A DNA stretch of 44,136 bases, taken from a virus. The notes beneath the pieces are model-generated. The model did no database searches, was not told the origin of the DNA, and saw nothing but the letters and a program-made list of their open reading frames with translations. Where the stretch lies: positions 1 through 44,136 of the IMG/VR virus record IMGVR_UViG_3300042878_001945; one strand, given 5' to 3'. A program made the position numbers and the translations under genes. Shown here one piece after another: positions 1 to 8,133 of this stretch (position 1 is the first letter of the stretch; each line of letters opens with the position of its first letter).

Positions 1-63
1 ATCTTGGTGGTCGTGGCTTGCCGTTGATTGGTCGGGGAGGCAGGAATTGAACCTTGACCTCTT
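1..63. repeat. Terminal direct repeat, left copy
   Basis: These 63 bases are identical to 44074-44136. A coding frame crosses the join without interruption, so the overlap most likely marks a circular assembly of a complete genome of about 44,073 bp. A true short terminal repeat in the virion is possible but not needed to explain it. Confidence 0.95.
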
Positions 64-160
64 TTTGCTCGACTGTGGTGGTCGTTGTGGTCACTGTCTG
101 CTTTGGACACTGGCCAGACTGACAGGATTGAGCTGCAAGAACGATGTACTCTGCGAACAA
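1..160 (-). CDS. Small lipoprotein-like protein, N-terminal part (gene crosses the circular join)
   Basis: On the circle this is a 77-residue gene starting at TTG 160 and ending at TGA 44000-44002. An in-frame TGA sits just upstream. An AGAGGTAAGG-type binding site precedes the TTG. The protein begins with a short hydrophobic stretch ending in VLAAQSC, which resembles a lipobox, followed by a second Cys (SGQC), a run of six Thr, and a Pro/Arg/Lys-rich tail. No positive n-region is visible, so lipoprotein processing is uncertain. Its stop overlaps the next gene's start (ATGA), which supports the frame. It sits among small membrane and secreted proteins, so an envelope or spanin-like role is possible; this is inference. 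A competing frame from GTG 167 looks less protein-like. Confidence 0.5.
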   Translation of the reverse strand, partial: MFAEYIVLAAQSCQSGQCPKQTVTTTTTTVEQKEVKVQFLPPRPINGKPRPPR

Positions 161-191
161 GGATCACCTTACCTCTCTTGGGTTTAGGGTA

Positions 192-287
192 TGTTCCCGA
201 AACAGATTTCGGGAACATTTGTCAACTATTTTCCTGACGTCAGGAAAATGGTAACCGTCTCGCCTGTCCTCTCGACGGTGAGACGGT
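192..287. repeat. Cluster of three inverted repeats in an intergenic gap
   Basis: The gap 161-302 holds an 11-bp inverted repeat with a 4-nt loop (192-217, TGTTCCCGAAA arms), a perfect 22-bp palindrome (228-249, centre CTGACGTCAG), and an 8-bp repeat, ACCGTCTC/GAGACGGT (254-287). None is followed by a clear T-run, although the palindrome carries ATTTT/AAAAT ends. They may be operators, RNA-processing hairpins or weak terminators between the small membrane genes and the lipoprotein-like gene. Confidence 0.8.
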
Positions 288-302
288 AGGCGGGGAGACT
301 GC

Positions 303-488
303 TCACTTCTTCGGGTCTCTCAGAGACCTGCGGTAAGCTGCGATTGCGTAGATGATTGCGGCGGCAGCATACATGGTTTGCGGAATCGAAGGGTCGATCG
401 AACTGCCTTGCACGGCTTTATCTGTGACGACCTGGGCCACAGGTACGATCCATCCATAGTCGGGATTGATGACTTCTTCGATCCGCAT
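303..488 (-). CDS. Small single-pass membrane protein
   Basis: A 61-residue protein starting MRIEEVINPDYG. I chose ATG 488 because the longer frame overlaps the upstream gene, and because AAAGGG precedes this ATG, whose start lies 4 nt past the upstream stop. Residues about 38-50 (MYAAAAIIYAIAA) form one short hydrophobic segment, followed by a basic tail (YRRSLRDPKK). It is the last of a run of small membrane genes. It could be a holin or antiholin subunit, but the family is not recognised. Confidence 0.6.
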   Translation of the reverse strand: MRIEEVINPDYGWIVPVAQVVTDKAVQGSSIDPSIPQTMYAAAAIIYAIAAYRRSLRDPKK

Positions 489-492
489 GTCA

Positions 493-711
493 TCAGCCCT
501 TTGGTACTGGTGGCGTTTGGCCAGAGTTGAGATAGATAAGCGTTTGGGCGATCCCGAACGCCAGCGCCATGCCCAATGGGCTGGTGGTTGCAATAATCGA
601 GTCAAGGTGTTGGCTTAGAACGCCAAGCGCCGTCACAGTTCCTGCAAGTGCCATGCGAATGATGATCGCTCTGGCTTGCTGGGCGTTGATTTGTCCAATC
701 CAGTCGTTCAT
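493..711 (-). CDS. Small two-helix membrane protein, holin candidate
   Basis: A 72-residue protein. Two hydrophobic segments (about residues 17-34, IIIRMALAGTVTALGVL, and 42-60, TSPLGMALAFGIAQTLIYL) are joined by a short polar turn, which is the shape of small phage holins. GAAGGA precedes ATG 711. It is followed 4 nt later by another small membrane protein. Holin function rests on topology and neighbourhood only, because no sequence family was recognised. Confidence 0.65.
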   Translation of the reverse strand: MNDWIGQINAQQARAIIIRMALAGTVTALGVLSQHLDSIIATTSPLGMALAFGIAQTLIYLNSGQTPPVPKG

Positions 712-722
712 ATCGGAGTCCT

Positions 723-962
723 TCAGATTGGCCTGGGTGGCACTGGGATGACGGATGGGTTCCAGACGTAGTTCGGATCGTCCAGATAGTTTTGGAGCAC
801 TGGTGGAGGAACATTGACGAGCTGGGTGACCAACTGGGCGTGCTTTCTGGAATCCACGGAATACCGCTCAATAGCCTTTTGGCGTGCGAGCCGTTTTGCC
901 ATTTCTTCAGGCGTTGGCTTTTGTCTGCCTATCATCCAGTTAAGAAATTCTCTGCCTGTCAT
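723..962 (-). CDS. Small hypothetical protein between two membrane genes
   Basis: A 79-residue protein. The N-terminal half is basic and helical (residues 15-35, PTPEEMAKRLARQKAIERYS). The C-terminus is Pro-rich (PSVIPVPPRPI). It has no clear membrane span. Its start overlaps the upstream stop as ATGA (959-962), so it is translationally coupled to the two-helix protein before it. Function unknown; its position suggests it belongs to the lysis/envelope cluster. Confidence 0.65.
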   Translation of the reverse strand: MTGREFLNWMIGRQKPTPEEMAKRLARQKAIERYSVDSRKHAQLVTQLVNVPPPVLQNYLDDPNYVWNPSVIPVPPRPI

Positions 963-1168
963 TTGGATAGCCCTCTTGGAACGGTGAAGCAGTGGCCCAG
1001 AACAATCCCCACCCCGAGAGCAAAGCTGAGTGAATGTTGGTTCACTTCCCAGATCGCTTCAGACCATGTCACGCCGCCAGACTGCCATTTGATCAGATCA
1101 ACCAACAGCAGCACGATTACAACTGTGATCAACACGACAAAGTTCTTGGCGGCAGCACTGAAAGTCAT
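959..1168 (-). CDS. Small two-helix membrane protein, second holin candidate
   Basis: A 69-residue protein with a strongly hydrophobic segment at residues about 9-26 (FVVLITVVIVLLLVDLI) and a second at about 47-60 (LSFALGVGIVLGHCF), separated by a polar loop with three Trp. The start overlaps the upstream stop as TGATG. Together with the 493-711 gene it could form a holin/antiholin pair. Assignment is by topology only. Confidence 0.65.
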   Translation of the reverse strand: MTFSAAAKNFVVLITVVIVLLLVDLIKWQSGGVTWSEAIWEVNQHSLSFALGVGIVLGHCFTVPRGLSK

Positions 1169-1761
1169 CAGATTGGCCCGTTAGCAGTTCCGTTGGATGT
1201 TCCGTTGCCGTTATTGACAGGCCAGAGAGGTGGCAGGCTTGCGAAGAATTCGCCCACGGTTGGAAGTGCCTGAGTACCAGCCTGAACAGCCTGAACCATG
1301 CTGTAAAACAAGCTCCAGATTGAGTCGCGATAAGCAATTGCGGCATCGCCTTCAGACTTGTAGGTCGTGATGTTTGAGAGCGTCCAGCTTGTGGCCGAAA
1401 GGATGGAGTCGTATTGCTTTACGGACACTGCCTGGTCGAGAAATGAGCCGATGCCGTTGCCGATTTCGGTGAGCCTTTGAATGACGTATGCTTGCTGTTC
1501 TTCCGCTGTCAGATTAATGACCGTCCACGTATCGCTTACGAATGTGCCATCGAAAGCAAAGCTCTGAGAAAGCCGCTGTGTGGCAGGGTTAAACGATGGG
1601 ATTGGCGATGGAGTGTATGGGTAATAGCCGTAGGTGGCTAGAGACGCATCGTCCAAAGCGTTGAAATTGCTGACAGTCGTGAATGACTGTGGTAGCCACT
1701 GTGGGCCTGAGATTTGACCGTTTGGACTGACTTGGCAATATTGCATTACGGGGTTCCCCAT
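1168..1761 (-). CDS. Tail-fibre accessory protein, DUF4376-like
   Basis: A 197-residue protein placed directly after the tail fibre and lectin genes. The middle part (roughly residues 88-145) has a helical pattern, R-x-SIW plus repeated aromatic and Ala positions, that resembles the DUF4376/tail-fibre assembly type of small phage protein. The C-terminus is a Gly/Asn/Thr-rich tail (NNGNGTSNGTANG). A second ATG at 1746 overlaps the upstream TAA (TAATG) and would give 192 residues; it is an equally good start. A role in fibre folding or attachment is inferred from position. Confidence 0.6.
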   Translation of the reverse strand: MGNPVMQYCQVSPNGQISGPQWLPQSFTTVSNFNALDDASLATYGYYPYTPSPIPSFNPATQRLSQSFAFDGTFVSDTWTVINLTAEEQQAYVIQRLTEIGNGIGSFLDQAVSVKQYDSILSATSWTLSNITTYKSEGDAAIAYRDSIWSLFYSMVQAVQAGTQALPTVGEFFASLPPLWPVNNGNGTSNGTANGPI

Positions 1762-3197
1762 TTGGATCTTAGGTAGTTATTCATGGACGAAATCTCGGTA
1801 GCAGTAAGCGTTCGGGTGAATAGGACAACTTCGTAATAGTCTCCTGACTGGCTAAGATAATCTGGGTATCCACTACCACCTCCCTGTGAAAATATAGTTT
1901 GGATAGTGGTAGACCCAGAAGACTCAGATTTAGACAAAACTGCCGAGAATGACGGTGTATTCGTGTAAGTTAAATTGAATACAGTCGGGTTATATATCTT
2001 GCTGAATCCAGAATTTGTCCACGCTATAAGTTCTCGTACAAAGGACAGTGTGGTTGATGTCGATCCGATGTTGACCTTATAGTCTCCGTTGACCGTGAAC
2101 AATCGCGTGTCCATTAGGCCAGATGCAACTCCCTTGTGGACAATAAAGATAGTCTTGCTGGAGCTAGACAGGGTTGAATAATAAATACGAGTTTCAAGGC
2201 TTGTACTGCACCTGACTGCCCCCAGCCCATTCTGCCCGCTTGCTGGTGGAACCCACGTTGGCCGCTCGCCTGCTGTTGCCTGTACTGCGTGCCTGTTATT
2301 GCCGGACAGATCGTTCCACTGGTAAATACTCTGGCCTGAAGTTGTGACTGGTGTTGTTCCAGCGTCCGTAAACAGCGTATTCTGCTGCGATGCGTCCAGC
2401 CAGAGTGCAGCACCTGTCACAGGCAGGGTTGTATTTGGGTTGTAAATGTCTGGCAATGCCGCAGCGGGTGGCGTGAATGCTGATTTGTATCGAGCGTATT
2501 TGGTGATGCGGAGGTCGTCAAGTTTTCCTAAGAAGTTGCGGTCACCACCGTTATTTGCAAGATTGTCGCCAATCATTAAGTTTCGCGTGGATGATCCGCA
2601 ATTTCCTGAATGCGTACCGCTTGTAGCTAGTGAACCGTCTATGTACATAGCAAAAGCACTACCATTGCGAACAATAGCTAAGTGATGCCAGTTCCCGTCT
2701 CTGTAGTCGCCGCTGGATGGAATTAATATCGGGACGCTTCCAGAGAATTCATTGATCCAAAATGCCGGCCTGAACTGAGTAGACGATGCCAACGCATATA
2801 GCGAAAAAGCTCCAGCCGACCAAACATTGTTCTCGTTTGACACAAAGGTTTTGCCGTATGGACTCCCACTAGCCCCCGCCGGAATATTAAACCAGAACTC
2901 GATAGTAAAATTGCCCGTGCCGAAGTTGAATCCGCTTGACGCAGGAATCGTTAGCGAAGAGCTGGATGTGCCTGGAAAATCCCCGGCCTGTCCAAAACCG
3001 CTTTTTGCCCCTGTGTCGCTGGTTGTAACACCGCTTGAGGTCACCGTCAGTGCATTCGGCCCACTATCTACAAAGTTCGTCGATCCGTTCGTGCCATCCA
3101 TGTGCAGCAGGAGCGAAACGGCTGAATAGTAAGGGTCGCCCCCACCACCACCACCACCGACAGACTTTTTGCTATTGCGGATAATGTTGGCTAGCAT
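1746..3197 (-). CDS. LamG/concanavalin-A-like lectin domain protein, probable receptor-binding protein
   Basis: A 483-residue protein from ATG 3197, preceded by GGAGGG and overlapping the tail-fibre stop as TAATG. A seven-Gly linker (residues about 15-21) leads to a first LamG-like beta-sandwich (about 27-235; FTIEFWFN, GNWHHLAIVRNG, MYIDG and LDDLRITKYARY are typical strands). A second lectin-like domain spans about 265-480 (ALWLDAS, WNDLSGN, YYEVVLFTRTL). Such domains bind surface glycans at phage tail tips. Coupling to the fibre gene suggests the two work together in host recognition. The poly-Gly linker may tether the lectin part flexibly. Confidence 0.75.
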   Translation of the reverse strand: MLANIIRNSKKSVGGGGGGGDPYYSAVSLLLHMDGTNGSTNFVDSGPNALTVTSSGVTTSDTGAKSGFGQAGDFPGTSSSSLTIPASSGFNFGTGNFTIEFWFNIPAGASGSPYGKTFVSNENNVWSAGAFSLYALASSTQFRPAFWINEFSGSVPILIPSSGDYRDGNWHHLAIVRNGSAFAMYIDGSLATSGTHSGNCGSSTRNLMIGDNLANNGGDRNFLGKLDDLRITKYARYKSAFTPPAAALPDIYNPNTTLPVTGAALWLDASQQNTLFTDAGTTPVTTSGQSIYQWNDLSGNNRHAVQATAGERPTWVPPASGQNGLGAVRCSTSLETRIYYSTLSSSSKTIFIVHKGVASGLMDTRLFTVNGDYKVNIGSTSTTLSFVRELIAWTNSGFSKIYNPTVFNLTYTNTPSFSAVLSKSESSGSTTIQTIFSQGGGSGYPDYLSQSGDYYEVVLFTRTLTATEISSMNNYLRSKWGTP

Positions 3198-5464
3198 TAG
3201 AAATTCTGCCCTCCAACGTAACCCTGCCAATTCGTTCCACCATCTGAGGTAAAGAACGCAAAGCTATCCACCTTGCCGGATGTCGATGTAAGCGTTGGAG
3301 CAGTGCCGCCCGCCCACTTAATCGACGAAGGCCAAGTCACTGCTCTGGCAGTTCCGTCAGCAGTAAATATCAAAGTGAATGAAGCACCGGAACCGCTTGC
3401 GGGGACATTCGTGATGGTTATGGTGGTGATGGCTGCATTTAAACTGACCGTAAAGATATTCGACGTTTCGAGATTAAGCGTCAGCGTGCCGGATGAAATT
3501 GTTGGGCTGGAGACAGATTCGCTGTAATCCCTTAGTTTGGCTCGGATCAGCTCGTTATCCTGTAGGTTTTGCGTGCCTGTAAAGCTGTTTGCACCAAGTT
3601 TGACATCGGTCGTCAAGAACCCGTTTGCATCGAGGCCAACACCTGTTCCGAGCCGGACTCCACCGAGAGTGGATACTGTTGCAGCAGGAAGCGTGTATGA
3701 ATACGTTGAGCTGATTATGCCGCTGTTTATTACGATGGATGATCCATCAACCTTAACTCCACCAAGAACCGTTGTCGATGCCGTGGGAAGCGTGTAGGAT
3801 GAGCCAGTTGCGGCACTGATAACGCCTCCTGTAATCGTGACGGTCGTACCATCCACCTTAACTCCACCCAGAACCGATGTGGTCGCTGTGGGTAGGCTGT
3901 ATGCGGCAGGCGTATTGCTTAAATCTGTGTAGCTTCCCGAGGTGGCAACCGTAGCAAGCGATGGCTTTCCTGTGATATTGGCATACGTAAAGTTGGCTGA
4001 TGGAAGGTAACTTGATGCTGCATTCGCCGTTGTCAGGTATAACGTCAGGTTTGGCGTGTTACTGAGATCTGCGTAACTACCTGATGTAGCTACGTTTGCC
4101 AGAGTGGGCTTGCCAGTGATGTTTGCGTAGGTAAAATTGGCCGATGGTAGTTTTAAATCCAGTGCGGTCTGAAGCCCTGTGACCTCCGAAATGGCGTGCG
4201 TGTGAGCGGATGGTGCAAACGTGCTTGGCTTGCCTGTCAGGTTGGCATAAGTAAAATTGGCTGTCTCAAGTTTGGCATCCAGTGCCGTTTGCAAGCCAGT
4301 GACGTTGGCAATCGAGTGCGTATGTCCCAAGACTGCGTAGGTGGCGTTGGCAGAGGATATTGTCAGGTATGGCGTCAGATTGGCCGAGGTCAGACCGTCA
4401 GTGATGCCATAGCCAGCGAGCGTTGTGGGCGTGCCTGTGATGTTGGCAAAGGTCAGGTTTGCGGATGTGAGATAAGCCCCGACAGCCTGATAACGAGTGT
4501 CAGCATAGCCTTGCGTTAGAATCGAGTCGGATGTGTAGACAGGCGAAATATTGAGGTAAAACAGTTCGGCTTTATTTCGTGAAGCCCTGATCTCTGTGCC
4601 AGTTCTTACGCCTGAAATGACAGCGTCAGTTGTGTGTTGGAAAGAAGTGTAACTACCTGGGCTTCCTATAAACCCGCCTAAACCTGGCGTGTTATCAAAG
4701 ACTAATCCGTTCGTCATTTTGTAACTAATACTGGAATCCGTATGAGCATACTGGAATCCAATTGTAGACTTTAAAGCAACCTGCTGAAAACAGATCCCCC
4801 TGTCAAAGCCAGAGGTAGGCCCGAATACAAGCTGGTAATCTTGGCTGTTATCCCCTGTGCCACCAAGGTTGCCTCGGAGCCGAAAATGTCCACCCTGAGC
4901 ATTACCCGAGATAACTCCACCGCCAAGGCTGAGAAAGGTTTGGGATGTTGCGTTACTTGCTACTATGTAGGCAAAGCCTGGTGCCGATACTACTGTAGAA
5001 AACCCTTGGGTGTTTGACGACACTAAAGAAAAGTTGATACCGTCCGTTTCAACGCTGGTAGCAGATTGCAATGTTCCGTTCGCGTTGTAAAGGTAGCTTC
5101 CGATTGCATAATTGTCAGGGTCGTAGTAAGTCCCAGTACCTGTTTCCTTCTGACCTCGCAAGCCAATATAATATCTCTTCAGCCCGTCAGTAACATACTC
5201 GCCTCTGATATAGTAATCCGTGTATCCGGTGTAAGGGACGCCTGTGTCAGTCAAGCCATATGTCGTGTTCGCAAGTTTTGGCTGGAACGTATTGGCTACC
5301 GACAGCACCCCGTTGCCAGTGATCGTCAGATTATTCCCAACGATGATGCCACCCAGCGTGGCGTTTGTAGCGGGAACCAGCGTCACGCCTGTGATTGTTA
5401 CAGGAGAAGGGTTTACAGCTATTTTGTCGCCGCCGGCTTGCTTGATTACGATGATGTCAGACAC
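3197..5464 (-). CDS. Tail fibre protein with tandem beta repeats
   Basis: A 755-residue protein. I chose GTG 5464 because GGAGGT lies 8 nt upstream and the start overlaps the previous stop, while a longer frame would run deep into that gene. The centre (about residues 350-600) carries repeated units built on FTYANITGKPT, SYADLSNTP, AGYGITDG and TVLGGVKVDG, which are characteristic of trimeric phage tail fibres. The C-terminus (about 640-755) has the SGTLTLNLETSNIFTVSL...FTADGTARAVTWP pattern often found at fibre ends. No enzymatic or intramolecular chaperone motif was seen. It is followed by the lectin-domain gene, so the two probably share receptor binding. Confidence 0.85.
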   Translation of the reverse strand: MSDIIVIKQAGGDKIAVNPSPVTITGVTLVPATNATLGGIIVGNNLTITGNGVLSVANTFQPKLANTTYGLTDTGVPYTGYTDYYIRGEYVTDGLKRYYIGLRGQKETGTGTYYDPDNYAIGSYLYNANGTLQSATSVETDGINFSLVSSNTQGFSTVVSAPGFAYIVASNATSQTFLSLGGGVISGNAQGGHFRLRGNLGGTGDNSQDYQLVFGPTSGFDRGICFQQVALKSTIGFQYAHTDSSISYKMTNGLVFDNTPGLGGFIGSPGSYTSFQHTTDAVISGVRTGTEIRASRNKAELFYLNISPVYTSDSILTQGYADTRYQAVGAYLTSANLTFANITGTPTTLAGYGITDGLTSANLTPYLTISSANATYAVLGHTHSIANVTGLQTALDAKLETANFTYANLTGKPSTFAPSAHTHAISEVTGLQTALDLKLPSANFTYANITGKPTLANVATSGSYADLSNTPNLTLYLTTANAASSYLPSANFTYANITGKPSLATVATSGSYTDLSNTPAAYSLPTATTSVLGGVKVDGTTVTITGGVISAATGSSYTLPTASTTVLGGVKVDGSSIVINSGIISSTYSYTLPAATVSTLGGVRLGTGVGLDANGFLTTDVKLGANSFTGTQNLQDNELIRAKLRDYSESVSSPTISSGTLTLNLETSNIFTVSLNAAITTITITNVPASGSGASFTLIFTADGTARAVTWPSSIKWAGGTAPTLTSTSGKVDSFAFFTSDGGTNWQGYVGGQNF

Positions 5465-5813
5465 GACTGTAGACCTCCACGTCTCCTGCCACGATGGTTC
5501 GTTCGTACTGGTACGTGTCAATCATGACCAGATACCAACTGCCAATCCCAACAGTCAGATTGGACGTTTGGGTATCTGTCCACTTGACTGCAATCGAGCC
5601 ATTTGATGCACTTAGAATCTGAATGGCGGCTGTTTCATTGCTTGAGATGCCTTGAATCACAGATTCAAACGAGTACCCCGTAATATTGGCAGGCACAAAT
5701 GTGGTTGTGCCGTTTGAAACTACGTTCGTGCCAATCTGATATGGCATGGTGACATCATCCCCAGCAATGATTTTTACCCTGATTTTGGCTGGAAGCTGTT
5801 CGTAATTGCTCAT
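5457..5813 (-). CDS. Hypothetical structural protein upstream of the tail fibre
   Basis: A 118-residue beta-rich protein ending in GSWYLVMIDTYQYERTIVAGDVEVYSRV, a strand pattern common in small baseplate or fibre-connector proteins. The start overlaps the previous stop (ATG 5813), and the stop overlaps the fibre's GTG start. The family is not recognised. Position between the portal-side genes and the fibre suggests a virion component. Confidence 0.6.
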   Translation of the reverse strand: MSNYEQLPAKIRVKIIAGDDVTMPYQIGTNVVSNGTTTFVPANITGYSFESVIQGISSNETAAIQILSASNGSIAVKWTDTQTSNLTVGIGSWYLVMIDTYQYERTIVAGDVEVYSRV

Positions 5814-6121
5814 CAGGAAACTGCTCCAATCCAGGCCCCGTTGATGGTCACGCCTTTATTGTTTGTGACCAGCACCGTAAGCGACTTGACGCCGGTCGAT
5901 CCAAACGAGACAGTCACAGAATCCGTGGAGCCGCCAGAAACGATGGTCACACCAGTTCCGGCAGTCCATGCAAATGACAGATTTGGAGCGTGGCACTCTG
6001 CACTGAACGTGTACTGGCTTGTTGTCAGGTAAGGGCCGTCTGGGGCGTTGACGATGCAGTTGGGCAGAATCAGCCCGTTCATGATCATGGATGCGGCAGG
6101 GTTGCCTCGTCTCATTCTCAT
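5813..6121 (-). CDS. Small Ig-like/PKD-like domain protein
   Basis: A 102-residue protein. Residues about 38-95 (FSAECHAPNLSFAWTAGTG ... VTVSFGSTGVKSLTVLVTNNKG) show the alternating strands and the W-T/A-G centre of an Ig-like or PKD-like sandwich, a decoration common on phage virions. It is coupled to its neighbours by 4-bp (6118-6121) and 1-bp overlaps. An exact role is not visible. Confidence 0.6.
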   Translation of the reverse strand: MRMRRGNPAASMIMNGLILPNCIVNAPDGPYLTTSQYTFSAECHAPNLSFAWTAGTGVTIVSGGSTDSVTVSFGSTGVKSLTVLVTNNKGVTINGAWIGAVS

Positions 6122-6282
6122 CGTTTTAGCTCCAGCATGCCCTGAACTGTCGCCGGACGCTTTGACCTGACCTCTTCGTAGGCCAGACGCTCTGCTTCGG
6201 GGCGAGGGATGTTACCCAGATACTCGATGATCGCGGAACGCTCTTCAAAGTGGTCGCGTTCACTCGGATTCAGCTTGAGCAT
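6118..6282 (-). CDS. Small hypothetical protein after the portal
   Basis: A 54-residue, charged, helical protein (MLKLNPSERDHFEERSAI...). ATG 6282 was chosen because GGAAGGGG sits just before it; the longer frame from 6357 lies inside the portal gene in another frame. It overlaps the portal 3' end by 23 bp. Function unknown. Confidence 0.55.
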   Translation of the reverse strand: MLKLNPSERDHFEERSAIIEYLGNIPRPEAERLAYEEVRSKRPATVQGMLELKR

Positions 6283-7876
6283 CGCCTTCCCCTTCCTGAG
6301 GCTGTTCAGGTGGCATAGGTGGTGCAAGTGGAGCCTGTGCAGCGGCCAGCATGGCATTTTCCTGCTGAATCAGCTGCATGGTCTGCTGAACTTTGGCAAA
6401 CGCTTCATCGATAGGAATATTCAGGTCGTCGGCGATCATCTCGGCGCGACTCTTGAGATTGAAGTTGAGCTGGAACGAATCGTGAGCGTCACGTTCTGGG
6501 CCAGGACGATTCTTGGTCATGACTGGCCAGATCATCCGGAAGGACGTGTCAAAGTCAGCCAGAGCAGCCTGAATCTCAGCCATCTGGCTCTCAACGTAGA
6601 ACGCTCCCGCTTCATCCTGAGGCTGGGCGTTCATGAGCTGGGCGAGGCAGACCGTGAGGCATTTCTTGGCAATGCGACGCTCAAAATACTCAAACTGACG
6701 CTGGCGAGCTTCGGCCCGTTCGATCAGCGGCAATTGCTCGGACATGATCGCCACGCCAGAGGTTCCGCCCTGCTGTTCCATGCGGATGGTCGAGGCAGGC
6801 ACGCCCAGCATTTCGACGATGTGGTCGATGTAGGCCGTCAGGTCGTTCCAGTCGTAGGTGGTAAACGACAGGTCGGGGGCAAGGAAGTCAGCGATCGCGT
6901 CCTTGCCGTTCATCATCATGTTGTCGGTGGTTTCCAGGCGGGTGTACTGGCCTGGCTTCTGGTCTCTGGGTAGATTCCAGTCCGCTTTGACGTTCTTGAG
7001 GATGCCTTTGGGTCGCCAGTGGGTGATCTGGTCGGCAATGTCCGACAACCGGCGATTGACGTGCAGATTCAGGTGAGCCAGTTGCTGACCAACCCCTGAA
7101 ACCCAGAACGAGTTGCGGGGCAACTCGAAGTGGACAAACTCAAACGGGACAGTTCCAAGATAGTTGGGCTGGGGATAGCCGAACTCTTCCTTCATGCCCT
7201 GAGTCATGTTGGTCGAGACGTTTTGAGTGCTTTGCACCATGGGAGTCGGCGAGGAATATTTGCTGACTTCCTCAGCCGTAAAAACCCGAGCAACCCGCTT
7301 TGGGCCGAAGTTGGAGAGCGTGGCGACGCACCATGGTTCCAGAGATTCGTCAGACGTAAAGATCGGCACAAACTCGGACGAGTCCCAGAGCCGCATCTTG
7401 ACGGGAACCCGATAGGCATCGACTCCATCGTTTGGCAGAAACTCGATCGCAGCAACATCGTTGATGTAGGTGGTACGATCGGCCATCTGCATGATGGAGT
7501 CAAAGTTGTTGGCCTTGTAGACCGAGTTGAGCATCTCGGTGGCAACAGGATAGCCGTAGATCTCTCGGGTCGGCCCTTTGCGGTAAAGGTGGGTCGAGAG
7601 AACGTCGGCTGTCCGCCGCATGATCATGCTGAACCGAAGAGCAGACTCTCTGGCCCTATCGCTGCCCAGCCACTCCGCGATATAAGGGGCGAAGTTGCCG
7701 TCATAGCAGTCGCGGCAGATTCCGGCGATCGACAGGCGAGACTGGTCGTTCTGGAACCCTGACTCAATAGCTTCTTTCAGCTCATCAGGCGTGTCGGCAA
7801 CCAGGACACGAGCCACCGCACCGATATTTCGGCTTGGGTTGACAATCGGGGCGAATAGGTTGCCTAGAGTCAGCAT
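6260..7876 (-). CDS. Portal protein
   Basis: A 538-residue protein directly after large terminase, the usual portal position and size. It forms the dodecameric DNA gate at the capsid vertex. Diagnostic stretches are the loop HIVEMLGVPASTIR followed by GGTSGVAIMSEQLPLIERA (residues about 365-400), and a helical stretch RQRQFEYFERRIAKKCL, which resemble the stem/wing region of phage portals. The last 40 residues are Pro/Glu/Gln-rich and probably disordered. ATG 7876 is preceded by TTAGGA. The identification combines motif resemblance with gene order. Confidence 0.85.
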   Translation of the reverse strand: MLTLGNLFAPIVNPSRNIGAVARVLVADTPDELKEAIESGFQNDQSRLSIAGICRDCYDGNFAPYIAEWLGSDRARESALRFSMIMRRTADVLSTHLYRKGPTREIYGYPVATEMLNSVYKANNFDSIMQMADRTTYINDVAAIEFLPNDGVDAYRVPVKMRLWDSSEFVPIFTSDESLEPWCVATLSNFGPKRVARVFTAEEVSKYSSPTPMVQSTQNVSTNMTQGMKEEFGYPQPNYLGTVPFEFVHFELPRNSFWVSGVGQQLAHLNLHVNRRLSDIADQITHWRPKGILKNVKADWNLPRDQKPGQYTRLETTDNMMMNGKDAIADFLAPDLSFTTYDWNDLTAYIDHIVEMLGVPASTIRMEQQGGTSGVAIMSEQLPLIERAEARQRQFEYFERRIAKKCLTVCLAQLMNAQPQDEAGAFYVESQMAEIQAALADFDTSFRMIWPVMTKNRPGPERDAHDSFQLNFNLKSRAEMIADDLNIPIDEAFAKVQQTMQLIQQENAMLAAAQAPLAPPMPPEQPQEGEGDAQAESE

Positions 7877-7887
7877 GGACTGGAGTC

Positions 7888-8124
7888 CTAAGTGGTTTGG
7901 TCAATACCAGTATTGCAGTTACTGGCATGACCGTCAACAAGTTTTCCATACATAACCCCTTTCTCTTCCATGTACTGATAGTCGTCCATGGTTGGGCCAG
8001 GGCAGGGGCATTCTTCGGTATAGTCGTAGCCGCACGGACACAGGTTGTACTTCTTGCAATCCGCCCAGAAGACGACAGGTATCCAGCCATCAGGGCGGAC
8101 AGGTTTCTGGCAGTTGACAGGCAT
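7888..8124 (-). CDS. Small Cys-rich protein with CPCPGPT motif, probable metal binder
   Basis: A 78-residue protein between terminase and portal. Residues 29-45 contain LCPCGYDYTEECPCPGPT, with four closely spaced Cys (plus Cys6 and Cys23 upstream), which looks like a small zinc-binding knuckle. AAGGA precedes ATG 8124. The 3' end of the gene includes a CAATACTGGTATTG palindrome (7902-7915). The function is not known; a head-assembly or DNA-binding accessory role is a guess from position. Confidence 0.65.
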   Translation of the reverse strand: MPVNCQKPVRPDGWIPVVFWADCKKYNLCPCGYDYTEECPCPGPTMDDYQYMEEKGVMYGKLVDGHASNCNTGIDQTT

Positions 8125-8133
8125 TGCAAGTCC

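Noticed and set aside
30-60. T-arm-like GGTTCAATTCC on the - strand near the join
   Set aside because: The stem pairs at only three positions and no acceptor partner exists. The bases lie in the coding frame that crosses the join.
6209-6973. 254-codon + strand frame opposite the portal
   Set aside because: Antisense to a confident portal gene, with no ribosome site or recognisable motif.
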